Positions 27,001 through 32,339 of a DNA stretch of 33,842 nucleotides are shown here, piece by piece. The notes beneath the pieces are model-generated. The model saw only the letters and a program-made list of their open reading frames with translations. It was not told the origin of the DNA and made no database searches. Within the stretch, counting starts at the first letter, position 1. Each line of letters starts with the position of its first letter. Origin of the DNA: Apostichopus californicus (Eukaryota > Echinodermata > Holothuroidea > Aspidochirotida > Stichopodidae); contig JAIPMN010001591.1 in assembly GCA_020650975.1 (NCBI GenBank), forward strand, positions 1 to 33,842. The letters run 5' to 3'. The position numbers were made by a program, and so were the translations under genes.

Positions 27001-29919
27001 AGACCCGATTTCTATCGGTGATCGCTTATAAATGACAAGCAATATTGCCCGGGTGGGGTTTAAAAATATGTCAGTTTAAAAAGTGAAACAGCACAATCAT
27101 CACCCCAACTTTTGATGTATCAAGCTCAAACGATAATAGATTGGGAAAAATGAGGATTAAATCAAAGTTTTGGCAACATTACAGCAGTTTTATTCCCAAA
27201 CTACTAAACTTCCCTTACTAATTCAAGTCAAGTGTCACTAACACGTACCTACATTAATATCAGTAAAAGTGTGTTTGGGTCACAAGAATTTTGGAATCAT
27301 TCTGATGATGCGGTAAATGCTTTACTAATTAACATACCTCTCGGGGGAAACGACAACAGAGAAGCGTAGCTCAGAGCGATCAATCAATATTTAATACCTA
27401 CTTGTGGGATTTGCTAAATTTTATCAAGTTGACACACAAACGACTACCTTAAAGTAACACTGTGTGTTTGTTTGCCATTGTTGTCAGTATTACTCAAAAT
27501 AATATGGTAATAATGCATCAAACTAAATAAGGCACCACCCTACAAGTATGATTTTTTTAATTAATCATACCCATTCATACTCATTATGTGAACTCCACGT
27601 GCCTGAATGGCACCTTTTAACATACCCACCCTCTCTTGTGTTCAAGGTTCCGATTTATATTGACCTCAAATGACCTTTGACCTAAATCAAACACTTTACA
27701 TGTCACCGAACTAACTACTAACATACTTTACTGTTCAAACTGCAAACGCAAACACCCAGACACTGTCGGTGTTTGCTTGTGACACTTTCAGAGTCAGTGT
27801 TTGTTTGAGTTGAATGTGCTTAAATCCTGAGAATTACAAATCTTGCTTGTAGTCACAAGTTTGTCAATTTGTATCTCCTAAGGTAGAAAAATATTGATCC
27901 GTGTTCATGAGACCACTTCAATTTTAAGTAAGAGATATGTACAGTGTGGGTCACATTACAGATGTGACTATTTAGGACACCATACCTAACCTTAGTCCTA
28001 ATCTGAAAAATGTACCACAAAAGAAAAACCCACAGCTTGAAATCCAATAAAACTTGAAATGTGATACCAACGGGGTTGCAGCAGTAGGGTGATAAGATTA
28101 AGACTACCGAGCTTTTCCGAGATTTATTCCACTTTGAAATGGTGAATACGTGGTAAGAACTCCCATTGGTAGGCTCACATGTCCCCAGCACGGGCCAGGT
28201 CTCTCAGACAAAGCGGGCTGATGATCGACTGACCATTTTTCCTTTGTGGTCGACAGTTTATTCAATCTTGATAGCAAACGATGAGGAACAAAGCACACGT
28301 TGTTTGGATAGCGATAGTAAAATATTGACCAGAGGGTTCTTGTAGCTGTTTATAGGGTTGCATATACAGAACATAATTCTGTGCTCACATCTGCACTAAT
28401 ATTTGCTTGTTTGTTTTTTGTTCACAAAGAGGTACCATTGCACAATTGCACCATTGACTTAGAACAGAGAATGTTACAGCATTTTGACTATAGCCCAGTT
28501 TGAAAATATGAAACAGAATTTTGCTTTAAATCGAAAAATCACAAATTAGGACATGACAGTGTTCGATGACGACAAGGCATATAACTCAACCTATTGGATA
28601 AATCAAACAGAATGGGGGAGGGGAGGGGGGGGGGGTTGGGAAGGGAAACAGTAGACTATGCAGATGAGATCTATTACAGCTGCTGAAGGTGCATGGAGTG
28701 AGAGAGAGAGAGAGGAAGTGACTTACTGAGTCCACGGGGACAGTGGTAGTCCAATGGGAATTCTGTACAACCTGTCAAATAATAAGAGGATATGGATATG
28801 AACACAAAAGCAACACTCCCTTGTGGAAAGTCAAAAGTCCACTTCCTACTTTAGCTTCATAACTCGGGATTCTCTTGGAGGCTTCATTTCATATCATAAA
28901 GGAAAATGAAAAGAGAAAATCTGGAATTCTTGTTTTGCAATTTGCATGCTATTAAAGGGTGTGAAGTCTCGCGCAATAAGAAACGTCTAATGCCGGTAAT
29001 TTGACCTACTTTCGAATGAGGTGTAACAGAGGTGTTAAACACCACCATCAATCCCAGAAAATACACACACAGCTTGCTACGGTCGGTAATTAGACACTAG
29101 TGTACAGTCAGTAAATACAGCTATGGTCAATACCCACAACACAGTGTACATAGCAGTGTGGACATATCTCAGGTCTAGATAAAAGATAACAAGGTATCAA
29201 GTTTCATTACTGTCTGCATTTTGTAGCAACAAGAGAAATGCTTCACTTGCAAGCAACAGAAAGTTAACTTTTTCAGATGGCCGCACGCGATTTGGGGCGA
29301 GTCTTCAATGCCTTTAAGTCATATTGAAATGTGAACTATGTACTGATGGAGTAACATATGAACTTTGAACGTTCAAAATATGATTGAATTTGAAATACAA
29401 AACAACAGATCGCATATTCATTCTCTTTTGGTTAGGTGTTCTTTTCAGACTCTACATATGCTCAATTAAAAGAGTTCAGAAAAATGTTGCAAAAACAATG
29501 AAAAATCAGTGACTTTCAATTTTACCCAACACTGGAATGGCTGTTTTTGTTCATAATCTAGCCAATAGGTGAAAAATTTGCAATCACTTGAATATTTAAT
29601 AGGACAGACCTTTTTTATGTTAATTTAAGTCCATCCGCTTGATGGCATACCAAAAAAAAACGAACACTTTTAGTTCCTTTCAACAGGCTTTATTGAAGGG
29701 TGCTGTCGCACAGTATTGACATTGGACATAGATAATCAATAATTTCAATGAATTATGCTCCACTGTGAATTTAACAAGATTACCTGGCACGTCGAGAAGT
29801 GTTGTGACAATCGTACTGTATGGGCTGTCCGTCAGATCATCTTCTGGCAATGTCTTTACGTTGAGCCGATAACTGCCTTCCGGAATCAGGTCGCACATGC
29901 AGTCAGTCATAAACAGCCG
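8749..29919 (-). CDS. Type I membrane protein with EGF and two HYR domains (3' part of gene, ten exons)
   Basis: Ten exons join in frame: 29919-29784, 28771-28727, 26825-26662, 19731-19630, 17953-17878, 16761-16639, 14666-14421, 13875-13636, 11095-10946 and 9065-8749. All have AG acceptors and GT donors and the phases agree at every junction, giving 1599 nt (532 aa plus stop). The order is an unrecognised ectodomain, EGF, HYR, HYR, one membrane helix and a Ser/Glu-rich tail. HYR domains have an immunoglobulin-like beta-sandwich fold and are common in extracellular adhesion and recognition proteins, so a cell-surface adhesion or receptor role is likely but inferred. N-glycosylation sequons (NLS, NTT, NCS, NVT, NVS, NRT) lie in the ectodomain. 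The start codon and signal peptide are not in the window: the first exon here begins in phase 0 after an acceptor. The family is not identified. An extra small exon inside the long C-D intron cannot be excluded. Confidence 0.85.
9066..10546 (-). other. Intron I-J, distal part
   Basis: Intronic sequence. It includes a G-rich stretch at 9437-9478 with several G3-G5 runs, and short hairpins near 10094 and 10460. Nothing coding is seen. Confidence 0.6.
10094..10119. repeat. Small hairpin
   Basis: ACAACCAAA and TTTGGTTGT form a 9-bp stem around a T-rich loop. TTTGGTTGTCCG follows again at ~10131. Confidence 0.5.
10547..10955 (-). repeat. ~205-bp tandem duplication covering the exon I donor
   Basis: Copy 1 (10547-10755) and copy 2 (10755-10955) both begin AACAATGTTATCAA and end CTTACCAGAAAGGGA on the plus strand. 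Shared internal words include GTTAACAGCTG, CTGTTTCCAAAT and GATGAGGTTCT. The end of copy 2 is the real exon I donor with ~10 nt of coding sequence. Copy 1 carries a second full donor (GTAAGTCA on the minus strand) inside the intron. Several small differences separate the copies. Confidence 0.88.
10946..11095 (-). CDS. Exon I: transmembrane helix and juxtamembrane segment
   Basis: This 150-nt exon (phase 1-1) reads APPFNYIRP, then the helix AIIFSCISLVTMLVICVVW, then the basic stop-transfer RHRGKLKAFK and SFLKTHRPYSLS. The positive charges after the helix put the C terminus in the cytoplasm (type I topology). The acceptor is TTTTTTCCAG and the donor TCTG|GTAAGT. The donor and the last ~10 nt of the exon are duplicated 200 bp downstream in the intron. 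Retaining this intron or using the copied donor would add GKSRSVT and then a stop, cutting off the exon J tail. Confidence 0.88.
11830..12091 (-). mobile_element. tRNA-derived SINE inserted in the 70-bp minisatellite
   Basis: The head at 12090-12021 is tRNA-like. Its ends TTGGAGT and ACTCCAA pair over 7 bp, it has an A box (TAGCTCAGTGG), an anticodon loop CTTGCAA (TGC, Ala-like) and a T arm too degenerate for a working tRNA gene. The body continues to about 11860 and includes GCGGCTTTGATAAGCCAATG and CTTTGCGAGTTCCTGC, followed by a TACATACATG-type tail. Satellite sequence (GCAATATACAGCATCAGA) stands to its left and resumes on its right at 12092, so it interrupts a repeat unit. Family not assigned. 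Confidence 0.6.
12092..12652. repeat. 70-bp minisatellite, about 8 copies
   Basis: The unit is about 69-74 bp: GTTAACTTTAATACACAATA, then TACAGCATCAGAATATAGCT, then GTAAGACCTAGCTAACACAG, then CATCAAGCAAA. GTTAAC recurs near 12145, 12219, 12289, 12358, 12431, 12502 and 12571. Variant units alternate TAGCTGTAAGACC with TAGCTTAAGTCC, which suggests higher-order amplification. It lies in the intron between exons H and I. Confidence 0.85.
12653..13635 (-). other. Intron H-I, proximal part
   Basis: Intronic sequence with a C-rich tract at about 12804-12828. No element or exon recognised. Confidence 0.6.
13636..13875 (-). CDS. Exon H: second HYR domain
   Basis: This 240-nt exon (phase 1-1) encodes the second HYR domain. 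It runs DEEQPELHQCPGTISER, then SVSWNIQATDNCGRV, then the end motif WDTAGNNRTCQITVVIHG. The V-x-W, TDNCG and D-x-AGN-x-x-x-C hallmarks are all present. The acceptor is TTTTTCAG after a T-rich tract and the donor CACG|GTAAAT. Joined to exon G it makes an HYR tandem next to the membrane. Confidence 0.92.
14421..14666 (-). CDS. Exon G: first HYR domain
   Basis: This 246-nt exon (phase 1-1) encodes one whole HYR domain of about 82 residues. Landmarks are DNPVVTSCPSSFEVP at the start, the central V-x-W and TDNSGNV motif, F-D-I-G-D-T-L-V-E-Y, and the closing DPAENRALCSFTVSVKG. Two Cys (TSCP and ALCSF) frame the domain as is usual for HYR, with a third at GNCSA. The acceptor is AATTGCAG and the donor AAAG|GTACGT. 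The first ~31 nt plus the acceptor have been amplified into a minisatellite in the upstream intron (14740-15890). Confidence 0.92.
14740..15890 (-). repeat. Minisatellite built from the exon G acceptor, ~12 extra copies
   Basis: About 12 units of 86-107 bp stand next to exon G. Each holds, on the minus strand, the sequence before the exon (CTAATTGCAG), the first ~31 nt of the exon (DVDNPVVTSC or variants such as DLDYPVV), then an AT-rich stretch made of TGTAAT/TATGTA-type words. Conserved cores start near 14746, 14845, 14940, 15043, 15150, 15244, 15330, 15420, 15513, 15618, 15715 and 15810. The AG is kept in all but two (the 15043 and 15420 units). The true exon has the same core at 14639-14666, so the array was seeded by the exon edge. 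Confidence 0.9.
15891..16638 (-). other. Intron F-G, proximal part
   Basis: Intronic sequence between the exon-edge minisatellite and exon F, with a C-rich tract at 16297-16327. No element recognised. Confidence 0.6.
16639..16761 (-). CDS. Exon F: EGF-like domain
   Basis: This 123-nt exon is a symmetrical phase 1-1 module. It reads ENPCHRRPCGDVADGICVPN then LSKYECECNEASIFNGETC-RR. Six cysteines with spacing C-x4-C-x7-C-x8-C-x-C-x10-C fit an EGF-like domain. There is no D/N-I/V-D/N-E/Q start, so calcium binding is not expected. The acceptor is CATGAAG after a T-rich tract and the donor is AAGAG|GTGACC. It sits between the unrecognised ectodomain and the HYR pair. Confidence 0.85.
16919..17007. 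repeat. Foldback inverted repeat
   Basis: ACATCTGGAACTCCATGACA near 16921 is matched by the complement of ATCCATGGAGTTTCAGATGT near 16985-17004, with an inner palindrome ACATCAC-acaaa-GTGATGT at 16938-16956. The whole can fold into a hairpin of about 86 bp. It is in the intron just upstream of exon F. Confidence 0.65.
17361..17732 (+). mobile_element. TTAA-flanked MITE, copy 1
   Basis: A 364-bp core lies between TTAA duplications at 17361-17364 and 17729-17732. The ends are inverted: AGGCATTGAAGACTC on the left and the complement of AGGGTATGAAGACTC on the right. It is a near match in the opposite orientation to 28952-29317. The TTAA target points to a piggyBac-like non-autonomous DNA element, but the terminal bases are not the classic CCC. 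It lies in the intron between exons E and F. Confidence 0.75.
17878..17953 (-). CDS. Exon E: short linker exon before the EGF
   Basis: This 76-nt exon has acceptor TTCTAACAG and donor TTCG|GTAGGT. It reads LRLKDASEPYPLPLRYLYSA then RLFLF and leaves one G that joins exon F to give Glu. It is needed to reconcile the phases of exons D (ends 0) and F (starts with two bases of a split codon). A run of hydrophobic and basic residues could be the last strand of the preceding domain. Confidence 0.65.
17954..19156 (-). other. Intron D-E
   Basis: AT-rich intron with a G-rich tract at 18447-18476. No exon or element recognised before the TIR candidate at 19157. Confidence 0.55.
19157..19322. mobile_element. 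Possible short TIR element (166 bp)
   Basis: The left end TCAGGGATGAGC and the right end GCTCATGCCTGA form a 12-bp inverted repeat with one mismatch. The inside is GC-poor and has no coding capacity, but contains ATATCACGGATATTCCGCG. No clear target duplication is seen (AAATA and AATAT flank it). Located in the intron between exons D and E. Confidence 0.4.
19630..19731 (-). CDS. Exon D: ectodomain
   Basis: This 102-nt exon has phase 0 at both ends, acceptor TTTCTCAG and donor GCT|GTGAGT. It reads ATVSRREEFFDDVLHELACT and ends with LNPNTTYLPA, which contains an N-glycosylation sequon (NTT) and the L-x-P-x-T-x-Y pattern usual near the end of fibronectin III domains. It follows a 6.9-kb intron. 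Because both phases are 0, it joins exon C directly, though a missed exon in that intron is possible. Confidence 0.7.
20225..20580. repeat. Dispersed repeat, two tandem units carrying a DR1 site
   Basis: Two units of ~160 bp each contain a GAGTT...TGTTTACAA segment, TTTTCAGACTTTGACCT-like words, and CAATAGGGTTCTT followed by a short variable part. Unit 1 has a perfect TGACCTTTGACCT at 20283-20295. Unit 2 has the decayed TGACCATTGAACT. The block ends in CACATACATACACACACAT. Copies or parts recur at 7140-7515, 27590-27735 and 31080-31260. Confidence 0.6.
20693..20729. repeat. Hairpin with ACCGAGGAC arms
   Basis: ACCGAGGACCTGAA and TTCAAGTCCTCGGT stand around an 8-9 nt loop. A further GACCGAGGAC lies at 20582-20591, making a larger inverted pair with the right arm (about 150 bp). 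It could be a small foldback element. Confidence 0.55.
20730..22140 (-). other. Intron C-D, section with simple repeats only
   Basis: Contains short (CA)n near 20745-20768, an (AG)n run near 21045-21062 and 21358-21372, and a C-rich tract at 21870-21890. No exon recognised. Confidence 0.5.
22141..22446 (+). mobile_element. LINE 3' end (CR1/L2-like), 5' truncated
   Basis: An open frame ending at the TAA at 22355-22357 encodes the C terminus of a LINE reverse transcriptase. It includes RSNSSLMLLLPRVKTQTYG, then APCLWNSLPEHIK, then SFKSALKTYLF. The LWNSLP...SFKSxLKTYLF signature is standard for CR1/L2-type elements. After the stop, the 3' end reads GTTTGGCGCTATATAAAAA and finishes in an (ATT)n tail at 22429-22446. 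The frame is intact from about 22169 to the stop, so the copy is fairly young. It lies in the intron between exons C and D, antisense to the gene. Confidence 0.8.
22447..23796 (-). other. Intron C-D, unclassified section with a possible retroposon tail
   Basis: A C-rich tract lies at 22755-22785. Near 23400-23510 a GC-richer stretch (CCTAGCGGGCTTCTCCCACA) ends in GATTATGATTATGATGATGATTATT, which looks like a SINE or LINE tail on the plus strand, but no head is recognised. Confidence 0.4.
23797..23975. repeat. 25-bp tandem repeat, 7 copies
   Basis: The unit is CTTAACCTCTTGAATATTCA plus ATATT. One copy near 23900 reads GGAACTTTC and the rest are nearly identical. Located in the intron between exons C and D. 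Confidence 0.92.
24950..25016. repeat. Short direct repeat, 2 copies
   Basis: TTTAGTGGACATACGAT is followed by (A/T)TATTC(A/T)AGCTTC in both copies, about 35 bp apart. Confidence 0.75.
25481..25566. repeat. 23-bp tandem repeat, about 3.7 copies
   Basis: Units AACATGTCATGTGCTCTCAG+AGT, AACAATTCATGTTCTCTCAG+TAT, AACAAGTCATGTGCTCTCGG+TAT and a partial fourth stand in direct tandem. Confidence 0.85.
26018..26100 (-). mobile_element. Retroposon 3' tail, minus orientation
   Basis: On the minus strand this reads GAGATCGTTCTTTTGATGTA, then AAGCGCTATATAAGAATAA, then an ATTATTATT tail. The GCGCTATATAA plus ATT-tail ending matches the LINE end at 22400-22446, so it is either another truncated LINE or a SINE that borrows the same 3' tail. 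Confidence 0.55.
26662..26825 (-). CDS. Exon C: ectodomain, beta-sandwich-like
   Basis: This 164-nt exon has acceptor CCTCTAG and donor CAGG|GTTTGT. It reads SWVPRHSVSYQEPDYSS, then a CFSLPPENAITFDVFLYAI stretch, and ends NLSR in phase 0. The pattern W-x-P, then hydrophobic-PP, then F-x-x-F-x-Y recalls fibronectin III and interleukin-17-receptor D2 domains, but this is resemblance by eye only. The first 31 nt and the acceptor are duplicated in the upstream intron (see the 26794-27017 repeat). Confidence 0.75.
26794..27017 (-). repeat. 112-bp tandem duplication covering the exon C acceptor
   Basis: Two adjacent copies (26794-26905 and 26906-27017) share a 112-bp shift. They start GTAAGATACGGAATGCCTCG and end ACCCGATTTCTATC on the plus strand. 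Copy 1 holds the real acceptor and the first ~31 nt of exon C. Copy 2 holds a second acceptor (exon-like start at 26937) and the same 31 nt, followed directly by TGA in the reading frame. The copies differ at several positions, so the event is not recent. Confidence 0.9.
27590..27735. repeat. Dispersed repeat fragment with a DR1 site
   Basis: It contains AAGGTTCCGATTTATATTGA followed by TGACCTCAAATGACCTTTG, giving a perfect TGACCTTTGACCT at 27671-27683. It looks like a fragment of the family at 20225-20580. Located in the intron between exons B and C. Confidence 0.45.
27736..28726 (-). other. Intron B-C, proximal part
   Basis: A GC-richer stretch at 28080-28260 looks like an unassigned dispersed repeat. 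A G-rich tract lies at 28615-28650 and an (AG)n run at 28699-28715, just before exon B's donor. No exon recognised. Confidence 0.45.
28727..28771 (-). CDS. Exon B: 45-nt mini exon of the ectodomain
   Basis: The acceptor is TTTGACAG and the donor CTCA|GTAAGT. Spliced to exon A it completes a Gly codon and then reads CTEFPLDYHCPRGL, leaving one base that joins exon C to make Met. Two Cys residues and a Trp soon after (SWVP in exon C) resemble the boundary between two beta-sandwich domains. It is short, but both phases fit and both splice sites are strong. Confidence 0.7.
28952..29317 (-). mobile_element. TTAA-flanked MITE, copy 2 (inverted)
   Basis: This is the second copy of the same element, with TTAA at 28952-28955 and 29314-29317 and inverted ends that match copy 1. 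Long identical stretches include GTTAACTTTCTGTTGCTTGC and TGTGTGTATTTTCTGGGAT on the minus strand, with scattered substitutions and small indels. It lies in the intron between exons A and B. The two copies together form an inverted pair 11.2 kb apart within one gene. Confidence 0.75.
29784..29919 (-). CDS. Exon A: ectodomain, internal exon
   Basis: This 136-nt exon starts in phase 0 and leaves one base over. It reads RLFMTDCMCDLIPEG then SYRLNVKTLPEDD and ends LLDVP. The acceptor follows a very strong C-rich polypyrimidine tract (C runs at 29922-29951 on the minus strand) and the donor is CCAG|GTAAT. The CxC pair followed by alternating hydrophobic residues looks like a beta-sandwich edge, in the style of fibronectin III or cytokine-receptor domains. 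The Met inside the exon is not taken as the start because a good acceptor sits just upstream. No upstream exon was found before the window ends. Confidence 0.75.
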
Positions 29920-29984
29920 CTGGAGGAGGGGGTGGGGGAAGGGGGAGGGTGGAACAAACAGAGTGGTACGTTGAAAAGTCGTTG

Positions 29985-31079
29985 AGAAAGACCCTAATAT
30001 TGGAGGATGTTAAAACCAGTAAAAGCTTTTAACTGTGAGTTTGAACAATTAAGACATAATTCGATTGACAATTTTTGTGGTTGAATACTTTTTATCTCCT
30101 TAATCTTGATAAAGCTGTTCAAAATCCACTCAACCAGACAAACCATGGGACACCTGCCTGTGATGTCACTAGGAAAACTACTTTAATTGTACAAACTATC
30201 CTTCCTTTGATTGGTCGATAGAATCATTTGCTTTAAAAGGCTGTGAGTACATTGGCATGCAGGCAATCAGATGCTGCACTGCACCCTGATGGCTTGCCGC
30301 ACGAGCGGTGGCGGCCAATACGAGCCCTGTTCACCGATTTTTAGCGGCGCCAACATCAGAGACATCCATACTGATTGAAAGAAAATGGCAACTGTCTGTT
30401 TGAATTTTGTCATCCGTTTTACTACTTAACACTGTTTATTTTATAGAGACAAACTACATCAAAAATTATTTAAACTATAATAGAAGAACTAAAGAACATA
30501 TATAGGAAGAAAAGTTAAAGAAATGTAAGACTTTTCTTGATGACCTGTGATAATAATGTCACTCACACTAGTTGAAGTCAAATATAATCATTGTCTTGAA
30601 CCGAAAATTAATTTAACCTTATAATGATGGAACATGCACTGTAATTGGAACACACTGCTGAGAATTGTGCATTAATTAAGCTAATAAAATGCTTAATCAT
30701 ACAGGATGGTATTAATAATAAAGTTTTTAACCTAAGTTTACAGACAGTACTACAGTATACCTTCTAAGAAGGATGAGAAGCAGACTGGGTGAGACAGGAG
30801 GATGGTGGGGGGGGGGTGGGAGGGAGGGATGGAGGGTCACTTTAAGTTTATGCACTATACATTCAAAATTTAAACAGAAAATACCACTAGCATATTCCTA
30901 ATACATCAATTTCTACAGAGATCTAATGTTGGTATTAAACAATATCATTTCCTTAATTTAATAAATGACAACCCTCATGCAATATGTACTGCTGCAACAC
31001 AAGATGTTTATTGTGGTTCAGAGAATTATTAACCAGAATGCAATAATGCGTTGTGGTTTCGATGATGTAACATGAGCAG
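29985..31079. other. 5' intron or flank, no recognised gene
   Basis: Upstream of exon A on the minus strand. It has a G-rich tract at 30804-30836 and a GC-richer patch at 30270-30350 (GCACGAGCGGTGGCGGCC) of unknown nature. No exon that would splice to exon A in phase 0 is visible. Confidence 0.45.
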
Positions 31080-31260
31080 TTTTCTTCATGAATCTGACGT
31101 AAAGTATAGTGAGGGAGGACATGTTTACAAGGGTTTCATGATTTAACCACTGATGACACCAAAAGACCTTTGACCTCCACTAAAAACAATAGGCTTCTTT
31201 AGCTCAATGTGGTACTTCACACTAAATTTGAGGTTTATTGTGGTTCTGAGAATTATTAAA
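31080..31260. repeat. Dispersed repeat fragment, decayed DR1 site
   Basis: It contains GTTTACAAGGGTTTCATGAT, AGACCTTTGACCT at 31164-31176 (one mismatch to a perfect DR1) and CTCCACTAAAAACAATAGGC. The order of words is the same as in the unit at 20225-20390. A phrase GTTTATTGTGGTTC(A/T)GAGAATTATTAA is itself repeated at ~31008 and ~31232. Confidence 0.5.
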
Positions 31261-31655
31261 AACCATCCAGACACATATTATTATTTAGCTACATGTTTTA
31301 TTATACTTGTGACCAAAACGATATATTGAACAGAAATGGCATCGGCTATCGGAAAATTGGATGCTGCAGGGATTTTCAAACATCTGGAATAATGCAACAT
31401 TTTTAAATGTGACACGGAGGAGACGGTCATCTTTCTTCACTCAGATAAATATCAAATAGCATCTTCATAGGGAAATAGTCCACATCCTGCAAAGTGTGAC
31501 AAACTGTGTCACTTGCCCAGGAGAGTACAGGTCAAGGTTGCACATGACATGAAAAATGGACAAATAGCAAAATGGTTGATGGCTGTAAGAATAGATTAGA
31601 TTTTGAAATTTCTATTCCTATACTCGTATCAACTCGGGGCTCACTAGTATGAGCA

Positions 31656-32069
31656 CATGTCTGGTGCATCTCATTATGTCAATCTGTGATGTCATACTGG
31701 CCACTGGACTCAAGCCATGTCTGAGGCATCTCATTATGTCAATCTGTGATGTCATACTGGCCACTGGACTCAAGCCATGTCTGGAGCATCTCATTATGTC
31801 AATCTGTGATGTCATACTGGCCACTGGACTCAAGCCATGTCTGAGGCATCTCATTCTGTAAATCTGTGATGTCATACTGGCCACTGGACTCAAGCCATGT
31901 CTGAGGCATCTCATTATGTCAATCTGTGATGTCATACTGGCCACTGGACTCAAGCCATGTCTGAGGCATCTCATTATGTCAATCTGTGATGTCATACCGG
32001 CCACTGGACTCAAGCCATGTCTGAGGCATCTCATTATGTCAATCTGTGATGTCATACCGGCCACTGGGC
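31656..32069. repeat. 60-bp satellite, 7 copies
   Basis: Seven units of exactly 60 bp start at 31656, 31716, 31776, 31836, 31896, 31956 and 32016. The unit begins CATGTCTGAGGCATCTCATT and contains TGTGATGTCATACTGGCCAC. Only a few substitutions separate units, so the array is young or homogenised. As 60 is a multiple of 3, long open frames appear on both strands (20-residue repeat, for example MTSQIDIMRCLRHGLSP on the minus strand). I read these as a by-product of the repeat. Confidence 0.92.
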
Positions 32070-32339
32070 TCTGAAACTTTGTTACTTTCTCTTTCCTTCT
32101 CTTGTCATATTTTCATGGTAGAATATATAAACAATGTCGACACTGAAATCAAAGCCAGTTCTGAAAGGTCATATTAAGAAGTTCAATATTTTACTGGGAT
32201 TAAGGAGCGAAAGATGGAGCAAAACGCATCACGTATTCAATGAAGAGCATCCCCAATTCCACCTAGGAATGAATACATGCAAAAACTGATGTAGAAACTA
32301 GAGAGTGTTATCAAACACGTACCATGGAAAGCATACTTC

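Noticed and set aside
28104-28298. Additional exon of the membrane protein on the minus strand
   Set aside because: The 64-codon frame has no matching splice sites and phases, and exons B and C already join in frame. The sequence looks like a dispersed repeat.
31618-32064. Repeat protein gene of 148 codons on the minus strand
   Set aside because: The frame is open only because the 60-bp unit is divisible by 3 and has no stop in that frame. The plus strand is open too.
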